Below, piece after piece: positions 1 to 5,532 of a DNA stretch of 5,682 bases. A program made the translations under genes and the position numbers. This stretch comes from Lachnospiraceae bacterium (GTDB lineage: Bacteria; Bacillota_A; Clostridia; Lachnospirales; Lachnospiraceae): contig JAIKXV010000144.1 in the NCBI GenBank assembly GCA_024683935.1, positions 1-5,682 on the forward strand, in the 5' to 3' direction. Within the stretch, counting starts at the first letter, position 1, and the number at the start of each line of letters is the position of its first letter. Below the pieces are notes generated by a model. That model saw only the letters and a program-made list of their open reading frames with translations. It searched no databases and was not told the origin of the DNA.

Positions 1-80
1 TAATGGACTGGCTCACAGATGATGTTGACAGCATAACAGGACTGCATCACAACCATGTGGTGAGGATCGCATATCATTAA
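1..80 (+). CDS. C-terminal end of an unidentified upstream gene (partial)
   Basis: The frame whose codons begin at position 3 is open from the window edge and closes with TAA at 78-80. The visible 25 residues begin MDWLTDDVDS and end NHVVRIAYH. The other two forward frames close at 1-3 and at 20-22, so this is the only forward frame that can carry the end of a gene. The first visible ATG (position 3) has no visible room for a ribosome binding site, so the fragment is read as the tail of a longer protein. I do not recognise the family. In CUT2 operons the gene before the ATPase often encodes the periplasmic or lipoprotein sugar-binding protein, but nothing in this tail shows that. The same stretch is also open on the minus strand, which lowers confidence. 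The stop codon is followed by a terminator 40 nt later, which supports a gene ending here. Confidence 0.45.
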   Translation, partial: MDWLTDDVDSITGLHHNHVVRIAYH

Positions 81-120
81 AAAAGAATTTCCCACAAAAT
101 GTAAAATATTACTGTTTTGA

Positions 121-160
121 AAAAAAACTCTACATGATACAGTTATGGTAGAGTTTTTTT
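121..160 (+). terminator. Hairpin terminator or attenuator directly upstream of the ABC operon
   Basis: The left arm at 121-133 (seven A, then CTCTAC) is perfectly complementary to the right arm at 148-160 (GTAGAG, then seven T), giving a 13-bp stem with a 14-nt loop. The T-run of the right arm is the U-tract, and the A-run on the left makes the element potentially bidirectional. It lies 40 nt after the stop of the upstream gene and only 13 nt before the Shine-Dalgarno of the ATPase gene. I see no promoter between it and that gene, so transcription of the operon probably reads through it. It may set the ratio between an upstream gene and the transporter. Confidence 0.8.
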
Positions 161-173
161 GTGTGCTCAAAAA

Positions 174-183
174 AGGAAGGGGG
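174..183 (+). promoter_or_regulatory. Ribosome binding site that decides the ATPase start
   Basis: The purine run AGGAAGGGGG ends 6 nt before the ATG at 190. It supports that ATG over the in-frame ATG at 145, which lies inside the terminator hairpin and would add 15 residues not typical of the family. Confidence 0.75.
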
Positions 184-189
184 CATATT

Positions 190-1698
190 ATGGCTGAAGA
201 TCTGATTCTTGAACTTAAAGGGATTACAAAGATCTTTCCCGGAGTAAAGGCACTTGACGATGTCCATTTTCAGCTGAGACGCGGTGAGGTTCACGCTCTG
301 ATGGGTGAGAACGGTGCCGGAAAATCCACATTTATCAAGGTTATCACCGGCGTACACAGGCCTAACAGCGGTCGTATGCTGCTGGAAGGCAAGGAAGTTA
401 CGTTTAAATCTACGGACGAGTCCTCCAAGATGGGAATAGCGGCTATTTATCAGCATGTTACCGCGTTTCCCGATCTTTCGGTTACGGAAAATATCTTCAT
501 GGGACAGGAGATAAAGAACGGACTTGGAATATACAAATGGCCGGAAATGACCAAAAGAGCGAAGGAGCTCATCGAACCCTTAAGTCCTGATATAGATGTT
601 AACAAGGCCATGTCTACCCTTTCCGTAGCGCAGCAGCAGTTAGTCGAGATCGCCAAAGCGCTTTCCAGAAATGCCCGTATCCTTATAATGGACGAGCCCA
701 CGGCTTCCCTTTCCAAGAAAGAATGCGAACAGCTCTACCAGATCACCGAGAGATTGAGGGACGAGGGTGTTTCGATCATATTCATCACACATAAATTTGA
801 AGATATGTACCGTCTGGCTTCGAGAGTCACGGTATTCAGAGATGCCCAGTACATAGGCAACTGGGATGTGGACAAGATCTCCAATAACGACCTTATCAAT
901 GCTATGGTAGGCCGTGAGCTTACAGCCATGTATCCCGAAAAGACCGCGAAGATCGGCGATGTGGTAATGGAGGTCAAAGATATTTCGAAGGAGGGATATT
1001 TCAAGAACATCTCCTTTGATGTCCGCAAGGGCGAGATCCTGGCACTCACCGGTCTTGTGGGCGCGGGGCGTACCGAGGTCTGCCAGAGTATTTACGGCAT
1101 CATGCCTCCCGACAGCGGAAGGATAGTCTTCGAAGGAAAAGATGTTTCGATCAAGAGCCCCATCGATGCGTTAAAGCTGGGTATAGGACTTCTTCCCGAG
1201 GACAGACAGACACAGGGACTCATAAACGAGCTGCCGATCTACCAGAACGTTACTTCAGCAGATATGAACAAGTTCATCAAAGGCGGAGTAGTGGATACTA
1301 AGGAAGAGCAGAAGAAGGCCATCGAGCTCTGCCAGAAGATACAGCTTAAGGCTTCGGATATAAGCGCACCTCCTTCGTCGCTGTCCGGCGGTAACCAGCA
1401 GAAGGTCGTATTTGCAAAGCTCTTAAACTGCGACCTTAAGGTGCTGATCCTCGACGAGCCCACAAAGGGTATCGATGTGGGAGCGAAGTATTCGATATAT
1501 GAGATAATGAACGAGCTTGCGGCCAACGGCTATGCGATAATCATGGTATCCTCGGAAATGCCCGAGGTTCTCGGTATGGCCGACCGTATAGTGGTACTGC
1601 GTAACGGACGTGTTGCCGGAGAATTTGATCCTAAGGAAGCCACACAGGAGCAGATCCTCAACGCTTCACTGCAGGTTAAGGCTGAAGGAGGTAATTGA
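190..1698 (+). CDS. Sugar ABC importer ATPase, CUT2 family, two fused nucleotide-binding domains
   Basis: This 502-residue cytoplasmic protein would power uptake of a monosaccharide or similar small molecule by coupling ATP hydrolysis to the two permeases encoded just downstream. The first domain shows Walker A GENGAGKST (39-47), a Q-loop at Q88, a degenerate signature LSVAQQQ (144-150), Walker B ILIMDEP (164-170, catalytic E169) and the switch H201. The second domain has a degenerate Walker A GLVGAGRTE (288-296, Arg in place of Lys), signature LSGGNQQK (398-405) and Walker B VLILDEP (418-424), with Ser-Ser-Glu (454-456) where the switch His is expected. This asymmetry is normal for the RbsA/MglA/XylG family, as is the length near 500. 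The motifs FPDLSVTENI (93-102) and LPEDRQTQGL (335-344) recall rhamnose and AI-2 importers, but the substrate remains unknown. The start at 190 is chosen for its strong ribosome binding site. The stop lies 1 nt before the next gene. Confidence 0.95.
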   Translation: MAEDLILELKGITKIFPGVKALDDVHFQLRRGEVHALMGENGAGKSTFIKVITGVHRPNSGRMLLEGKEVTFKSTDESSKMGIAAIYQHVTAFPDLSVTENIFMGQEIKNGLGIYKWPEMTKRAKELIEPLSPDIDVNKAMSTLSVAQQQLVEIAKALSRNARILIMDEPTASLSKKECEQLYQITERLRDEGVSIIFITHKFEDMYRLASRVTVFRDAQYIGNWDVDKISNNDLINAMVGRELTAMYPEKTAKIGDVVMEVKDISKEGYFKNISFDVRKGEILALTGLVGAGRTEVCQSIYGIMPPDSGRIVFEGKDVSIKSPIDALKLGIGLLPEDRQTQGLINELPIYQNVTSADMNKFIKGGVVDTKEEQKKAIELCQKIQLKASDISAPPSSLSGGNQQKVVFAKLLNCDLKVLILDEPTKGIDVGAKYSIYEIMNELAANGYAIIMVSSEMPEVLGMADRIVVLRNGRVAGEFDPKEATQEQILNASLQVKAEGGN

Positions 1699-1699
1699 G

Positions 1700-2701
1700 A
1701 TGAGCAATAACAAATCCTTTGTTTCAAAGCTGACCGGAAGCCGTAACTTCGGACTGGTCATAGTATTTATAATCATAGTGCTGATAGCCGTTATCGTAAC
1801 GCCGTCGATATTCAAGCCCAATACCTTCATAGGTATGATACAGAATAACGCGGTATACGGACTTCTGGCTGTAGCGGAAATGCTGGTCATCATAACCGGA
1901 GGTATCGATATTTCGATAGGTTCCATTCTGGCTTTCGTAGGTGCGGTTACGACGAGATATATGTCGGAGCACATGGAATGGCCTTCCTTTATCTGGATCC
2001 TGGTGGCGCTGGGAGTCGGGCTCCTCTGCGGAATGCTTAACGGTGTGCTGGTGGGATACCTGCACATTGTCCCGATGATAGCGACCCTCGGCACGATGTA
2101 TATCTTCAGAGGAATGGCTTTCCTGATAAGCGGAGGACAGTGGTGGATGCCTCACCAGATAGCGCAGTCCTATCAGGAATGGGCGATTAAAAAGATTGCC
2201 GGATTACCGGGCATCATATGGATATTGATAATCCTGTTCGTGGTATTCGGTTTCTTCCTTTCGATGACGACTCACGGCCGCCGTATCTACGCTATAGGTA
2301 CCAGCCGTGAATCCTCGGCGGTAGCCGGTATCAAGGACTCAACGGTCATCTTCCGTTCCATGGCCTTATGCGGAATGCTTGCAGGCCTTGCGGGCATGCT
2401 ATATACGGCGAACTATGCAACATACGTTTACAACATCGGTGAGAGCTACGAGATGACGGCCATCGCCATCTGTGTTCTCGGCGGAGTCAGCATCACCGGC
2501 GGCCGCGGCCGTATGGACGGTGTTGTCATCGCCTTCATACTGATGTCCTTTATAACACAGTTTATCAGTCTGCTTCCCGGTCTTTCGGTATGGTCAAACG
2601 CGATTCAGGGTGCGATCATAATCGGAGCCGTAGGACTGAACTTCTTTACGATAAGACAGGCAGAGAAGAGAGCTTTGAAGGAAAGGAGTGAGTTGATCTA
2701 A
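1700..2701 (+). CDS. CUT2 sugar ABC transporter permease 1 (BPD_transp_2 family)
   Basis: This 333-residue integral membrane protein forms one half of the transport channel. Hydrophobic segments cover about 18-35, 52-82, 98-120, 122-143, 172-190, 218-238, 252-262, 272-292 and 302-316. Family landmarks are the ITGGIDISIG motif (65-74), the helix pair around NGVLVGYLHIVPMIATLGT (114-132), the cytoplasmic loop GRRIYAIGTSRESSAVAGI (193-211) that should contact the ATPase, and YEMTAIAICVLGGVSITGG (250-268). The tail is charged (RQAEKRALKERSELI). The start at 1700 follows AAGGAGGT (1685-1692) with a 7-nt spacer. That Shine-Dalgarno lies inside the last codons of the ATPase gene, and the reading frame upstream of 1700 overlaps that gene, so longer starts are unlikely. 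It pairs with the related but distinct permease encoded next, which points to a heterodimeric channel like those of rhamnose or AI-2 importers. Confidence 0.94.
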   Translation: MSNNKSFVSKLTGSRNFGLVIVFIIIVLIAVIVTPSIFKPNTFIGMIQNNAVYGLLAVAEMLVIITGGIDISIGSILAFVGAVTTRYMSEHMEWPSFIWILVALGVGLLCGMLNGVLVGYLHIVPMIATLGTMYIFRGMAFLISGGQWWMPHQIAQSYQEWAIKKIAGLPGIIWILIILFVVFGFFLSMTTHGRRIYAIGTSRESSAVAGIKDSTVIFRSMALCGMLAGLAGMLYTANYATYVYNIGESYEMTAIAICVLGGVSITGGRGRMDGVVIAFILMSFITQFISLLPGLSVWSNAIQGAIIIGAVGLNFFTIRQAEKRALKERSELI

Positions 2702-3744
2702 TGGCTGACAATAATATTAAAACACGTGACCTTACCGCCGATGAGGGCTTTAAGCTCGGCGCTTTCCTTAAAAGCTGGGAGATGGTACTGGTCTACATAC
2801 TGATAATAATCAACATAGTATTGAGTGTGGCCCGTCCCGATCTTTATTCTCTGACGACGCTGCAGTCGATAATCCAGTCCGGTATGGACGTAAGCCCGCT
2901 GGTTCTGGGTATGGTACTCGTTCTTATGCTTGGAGATATCGATGTTTCGTGTGCGGCGGTCATGATATTCGCTTCGATGTGCACGGGACTGACCATCGAT
3001 CACGGTGCACCCATGATAGTCGGAGTTCTCATGGGACTTTTAGGCGGTGTTTTCTGCGGAGCCATAAACGGCTTCCTGGTTGCATACATAGGGATGCCGG
3101 CGGTTATCGTTACGATATCCTCCTCGATGCTCTTCAGGGGTATAGTTGAGATCATCCTTAACGTAAACAGCCTGAAGAACTTCCCGGAATTTTATGTAAG
3201 CGTTTCATGGAACAATATAGCGAACTTCTTCCCTGTTTCGCTCCTTATCTTCCTTATTATGGGAGGCATATTTATTTATCTTTTGCAGAAGTCGAAATTC
3301 GGGCGTACGCTCTACATCATCGGAAACAACGCAACCTGCGGTCAGTATTCCGGTATCGACGTTAAGAAGACCAAGCTTATCGTATTCATGATAATGGGAC
3401 TTATGTCCGGTATAGCTTCGATCTTCTTCGTAGGACGTATGGGAGGCTCGGTATCCTCCTCAATGGGTACCGGCTACGAGATGAACGCCATTGCCACCTG
3501 CGTACTCGGCGGCGTTTCCACCAACGGCGGCAAGGGTAAGGTCAACGGACCGATCATCGCGACGCTGATCATGGCCTTCCTTACGTATACGCTCGGCCTT
3601 ATGAACATAGACGCGAACAACCGTAAGATCGTTACAGGTATCGTACTTATCATCGCGATCCTTATCTCTAACTTCCGTGATCGCTCGGATGCAAAAAAGA
3701 AGTCGGTCGCTGCCGCAGCTGCAAAAGTTGCAGAAGCTAAGTAA
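2701..3744 (+). CDS. CUT2 sugar ABC transporter permease 2 (BPD_transp_2 family)
   Basis: This 347-residue membrane protein is the second permease of the importer. About eight to ten hydrophobic segments are visible, including 27-44, 66-94, 104-122, 124-146, 178-196, 226-246, 284-300 and 310-323. Landmarks are the LGDIDVSCA segment (77-85), NGFLVAYIGMPAVIVTIS (123-140), the coupling-loop-like GRTLYIIGNNATCGQYSGI (201-219) and YEMNAIATCVLGGVSTNGG (259-277). Compared with permease 1, the conserved GGID has become GDID (G78-D79-I80-D81). The C-terminus is a Lys/Ala-rich tail (residues 332-347). The ATG shares its A with the TAA stop of permease 1 (TAATG), which indicates translational coupling; the nearest Shine-Dalgarno (AGGAG, 2684-2688) is 12 nt away, slightly long. 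This is the last gene of the operon. A terminator follows at 3844-3879. Confidence 0.94.
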   Translation: MADNNIKTRDLTADEGFKLGAFLKSWEMVLVYILIIINIVLSVARPDLYSLTTLQSIIQSGMDVSPLVLGMVLVLMLGDIDVSCAAVMIFASMCTGLTIDHGAPMIVGVLMGLLGGVFCGAINGFLVAYIGMPAVIVTISSSMLFRGIVEIILNVNSLKNFPEFYVSVSWNNIANFFPVSLLIFLIMGGIFIYLLQKSKFGRTLYIIGNNATCGQYSGIDVKKTKLIVFMIMGLMSGIASIFFVGRMGGSVSSSMGTGYEMNAIATCVLGGVSTNGGKGKVNGPIIATLIMAFLTYTLGLMNIDANNRKIVTGIVLIIAILISNFRDRSDAKKKSVAAAAAKVAEAK

Positions 3745-3778
3745 GGGAATGTAAAAATATGGTTCTGAAGCTGAACGG

Positions 3779-3841
3779 TTTTCGATGAAAAGACAGCCTC
3801 TCAGGGGAGGTTCTTTACAGGGATTTTCATTCCTTGAAAAT
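3779..3841 (+). other. Folded 3' untranslated region of the ABC operon with competing hairpins
   Basis: Between the last stop codon and the terminator, several short complementary segments compete. ATGAAAA (3785-3791) can pair with TTTTCAT (3824-3830), enclosing a CCTC/GAGG hairpin (3797-3800 with 3807-3810). Alternatively ATTTTCA (3823-3829) pairs with TGAAAAT (3835-3841) over a 5-nt loop, and TTTTC (3779-3783) can pair with GAAAA (3787-3791). The first two use the same TTTTCA segment, so they exclude each other. A function is not shown; it may protect the 3' end or yield a small RNA. Confidence 0.35.
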
Positions 3842-3843
3842 AT

Positions 3844-3879
3844 CGGCGTAGTCATGTAGGAGTGACTACGCCGTTTTTT
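3844..3879 (+). terminator. Strong intrinsic terminator of the ABC importer operon
   Basis: CGGCGTAGTCA (3844-3854) pairs perfectly with TGACTACGCCG (3863-3873), giving an 11-bp GC-rich stem with an 8-nt loop. Six T follow at 3874-3879. It lies 99 nt after the permease 2 stop and separates the operon from the SPFH transcription unit. Confidence 0.92.
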
Positions 3880-3888
3880 CGCTTTGAC

Positions 3889-3924
3889 GACGGCATGAGA
3901 TTCCTGATACTGTTATCAGCCGTC
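3889..3924 (+). promoter_or_regulatory. Dyad upstream of the SPFH promoter, possible operator
   Basis: GACGGC (3889-3894) is complementary to GCCGTC (3919-3924). Inside it, CTGATA (3904-3909) is complementary to TATCAG (3914-3919) around a 4-nt centre, so the core 3904-3919 reads as a near-palindrome of operator size. No T-run follows, so it is not a terminator. It lies about 45-65 bp upstream of the -35 box. No regulator is identified. Confidence 0.3.
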
Positions 3925-3967
3925 TGAAAAAAGGACGAAAGATCCGAGTCCGAAAGAAGCATTCTGA

Positions 3968-3996
3968 TTGCACAGCAAGGCGCTACATGATATAAT
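3968..3996 (+). promoter_or_regulatory. Vegetative (sigma-A type) extended -10 promoter of the SPFH unit
   Basis: TTGCAC (3968-3973, four of six to TTGACA) and a perfect TATAAT (3991-3996) are separated by exactly 17 bp. A TG at 3988-3989 gives the extended -10 form TGNTATAAT. Transcription should start near 4003, leaving an untranslated leader of about 130 nt before the SPFH start codon. Confidence 0.82.
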
Positions 3997-4004
3997 TCCT
4001 TTAA

Positions 4005-4106
4005 TATCCGGGGATTTATACAGGGGGTGTTACATTAGTGCATTCTTTCAAAAATAAAGCCGGACATACTTTATGAAGCGTAGACTTACCCCTCACGTAT
4101 CGGATA
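4005..4106 (+). promoter_or_regulatory. Structured 5' leader of the SPFH gene, candidate cis-regulatory RNA of unknown class
   Basis: Three consecutive segments on the left pair with three consecutive segments on the right. TATCCG (4005-4010) pairs with CGGATA (4101-4106), ATAC (4018-4021) with GTAT (4097-4100), and AGGGG (4022-4026) with CCCCT (4089-4093). Together they make 15 Watson-Crick pairs with a 7-nt bulge on the left and a 3-nt bulge on the right. Inside, TAAAG (4055-4059) can pair with CTTTA (4069-4073). The helix begins almost at the predicted transcription start and ends 20 nt before the Shine-Dalgarno of the SPFH gene. I do not recognise a known riboswitch motif. The pairing is read by eye, with no folding energy or covariation behind it. 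Confidence 0.4.
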
Positions 4107-4125
4107 CAAGAATATTATCTTCTGT

Positions 4126-4130
4126 GGAGG
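4126..4130 (+). promoter_or_regulatory. Ribosome binding site that decides the SPFH start
   Basis: GGAGG sits 5 nt before the ATG at 4136. The in-frame ATG at 4073 would add 21 residues, has no good Shine-Dalgarno at normal distance and lies inside the predicted leader structure, so 4136 is preferred. Confidence 0.75.
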
Positions 4131-4135
4131 AAACG

Positions 4136-5518
4136 ATGGCGTTTAATCTGAAAAACCTTAATCTGAATAACATTTTGGGAGACCAGGGTGACGATCCGAA
4201 ACCTGCCAATCCCATCTTAAGCGTTATTAAAAATAATTCGAGGAACGGAGAACTCTGTTACAAGGTTCCAAGCGAAGATTTCAATACCGGTGCACAGCTC
4301 ATAGTCGCTGAATATGAGGAAGCCCTTTTCATGAAAGACGGCATAATCGAGGAGGTCTTTGCTCCGGGTAAATATACTCTTACAACCCAGAATTATCCAT
4401 TCCTGACCAGATTTCTCACAGGGATCCTTTCCAACGGAGAGAGTCCTTTTAACTGCAAGGTCTATTATATCAACAAAAGCCATCACCTGGAGCTGAAATG
4501 GGGAACCACCGATCCTATCCGTGTGCTGGATCCGGTGTTGGGAATAGATCTTCAGATCTCCGCCAGGGGAGCCTATTCCGTCGCTGTAAGTAACGGAAAG
4601 AAGTTCTTCTTAAAACTGGTGGGAGGAAACGGAGGCTCTATCCAGACTGGAGGCAGAAAGGGTAATGTGGACGAAGAGGCCATAAAGAACAGCTTCAAGA
4701 CTGCTTTCAAACAGAATATCACAGATGAGCTGGCCGCCTATCTTACTCAGGGAGAGGAAGAGGTAATGGTGGTTTTGAACCGGAAAAAGGCTTTGGCGGA
4801 ATCCCTTAAGGCTCCTCTTAACGAGATATTGGATGAGTACGGAATGGAGCTCGTCAATTTCTATATAGAAAACATCCAGATACCTGAGAATGATCCCTAC
4901 ATGCAGCGTATCAGGGAGATGCGCATTTCCCGTCAGGAGAAGATGTTTGACCGTGAGCAGACTCTTGCGGATAACAGACTACAGCTCGGTATAAACCGGG
5001 AGGCTGCGGATACGGACAGATATGTTTCAGGCCAGCAGGCACAGGCGGATTACGAGCGTATGCGTATCAGGGATCAGGATGGTAATAACGGCTGGGCCAG
5101 ACAGGAGGCCTCCGATATAATGAAGACAGCGGCAGCCAACGAAGGCGAAGGCGGCTTCTTCATGCAGGCCGGCATAGGCCTGGGAATGGGCTCCTCCATA
5201 GGACAGGCAGCCGGAAATATGGTAAACAATCTCTATTCACAGAACGGGCCCGGACGCTCGGCCGGTGCTCCGACGATCTGTGGAAAATGCGGAGCTGCTG
5301 TTCCCGAGGGAATGAAATTCTGCGGCAGTTGCGGTTCACCCGTCGAGGCTCCTGTTCAGACCTGCGCTAACTGCGGAGCACAGATACCTGCCGGAATGAA
5401 ATTCTGCGGAGTTTGTGGATCCCCTGTAGGGCCGGTTAAGCGCGTCTGCTCCAGATGTGGGGCGGAGCTCATGGAGGGCATGAAATTCTGCGGTATCTGC
5501 GGTAATAAAGAGATATAA
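4136..5518 (+). CDS. SPFH/Band-7 (YdjI-like) protein with three C-terminal zinc ribbons
   Basis: This 460-residue protein has an SPFH domain over roughly residues 40-260. The landmark is the end of the domain, where ELVNFYIENIQIPENDPYMQ (238-257) matches the YdjI/virion-core-protein branch of SPFH proteins. A charged, probably helical stretch follows (256-330), then a glycine-rich, mildly hydrophobic linker (338-370). Three zinc ribbons come last, each C-x2-C-x10-C-x2-C: cysteines 382/385/396/399, 410/413/424/427 and 438/441/452/455. The ribbons repeat with an exact 28-residue period. No signal peptide or clear N-terminal membrane helix is seen. SPFH proteins assemble into oligomers on membranes, and YdjI of Bacillus subtilis belongs to a phage-shock-like locus, so a membrane-stress or scaffold role is plausible but inferred. 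The gene has its own promoter and leader, ends in tandem TAA stops, and is followed 14 nt later by a membrane-protein gene. Confidence 0.88.
   Translation: MAFNLKNLNLNNILGDQGDDPKPANPILSVIKNNSRNGELCYKVPSEDFNTGAQLIVAEYEEALFMKDGIIEEVFAPGKYTLTTQNYPFLTRFLTGILSNGESPFNCKVYYINKSHHLELKWGTTDPIRVLDPVLGIDLQISARGAYSVAVSNGKKFFLKLVGGNGGSIQTGGRKGNVDEEAIKNSFKTAFKQNITDELAAYLTQGEEEVMVVLNRKKALAESLKAPLNEILDEYGMELVNFYIENIQIPENDPYMQRIREMRISRQEKMFDREQTLADNRLQLGINREAADTDRYVSGQQAQADYERMRIRDQDGNNGWARQEASDIMKTAAANEGEGGFFMQAGIGLGMGSSIGQAAGNMVNNLYSQNGPGRSAGAPTICGKCGAAVPEGMKFCGSCGSPVEAPVQTCANCGAQIPAGMKFCGVCGSPVGPVKRVCSRCGAELMEGMKFCGICGNKEI
5280..5504 (+). repeat. Three tandem 84-bp units encoding the zinc ribbons
   Basis: The 17-mer GGAATGAAATTCTGCGG occurs at 5309-5325 and again at 5393-5409. 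A one-mismatch copy (GGCATGAAATTCTGCGG) lies at 5477-5493. The copies are exactly 84 bp apart, in register with the 28-residue ribbon period. The rest of each unit has diverged more, which suggests internal tandem duplication followed by selection on the GMKFCG core. Confidence 0.8.
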
Positions 5519-5532
5519 TAAAGGAGGTTATT

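Noticed and set aside
102..107. TAAAAT as a possible -10 box before the ABC operon
   Set aside because: No -35-like hexamer lies at 16-18 bp upstream, and a start there would run at once into the terminator at 121-160.
136..146. GATACAGTTAT in the first terminator loop resembling GATACTGTTAT at 3906-3916
   Set aside because: An 11-mer match with one mismatch is expected by chance at this window size; it is not good evidence of a shared operator.
145..189. Longer ATPase reading frame starting at ATG 145
   Set aside because: The ATG lies inside the terminator hairpin, lacks a ribosome binding site, and the added residues (MVEFFCVLKKGRGHI) do not fit the family; ATG 190 has a strong Shine-Dalgarno.
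1610..1699. Longer permease 1 reading frame starting at ATG 1610
   Set aside because: It overlaps the ATPase gene by about 90 nt and gives a hydrophilic Arg-rich extension; ATG 1700 has an AAGGAGGT site at ideal distance.
1724..2155. Long antisense and alternate-frame ORFs within the transporter and SPFH genes
   Set aside because: They lie opposite or out of frame with strongly supported genes, show low-complexity or unnatural composition (His/Tyr/Arg-rich), and lack ribosome binding sites.
3785..3859. 24-codon ORF (starts MKRQPLRGGS) after the ABC operon
   Set aside because: There is no convincing ribosome binding site, it ends inside the terminator loop, and it lies in a region better explained as structured 3' UTR.
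3745..4072. CRISPR array, tRNA or insertion sequence in the main spacer
   Set aside because: There are no regularly spaced repeats, no cloverleaf-like sequence and no transposase fragment or terminal inverted repeats; the spacer is explained by 3' UTR, terminator, dyad, promoter and leader.
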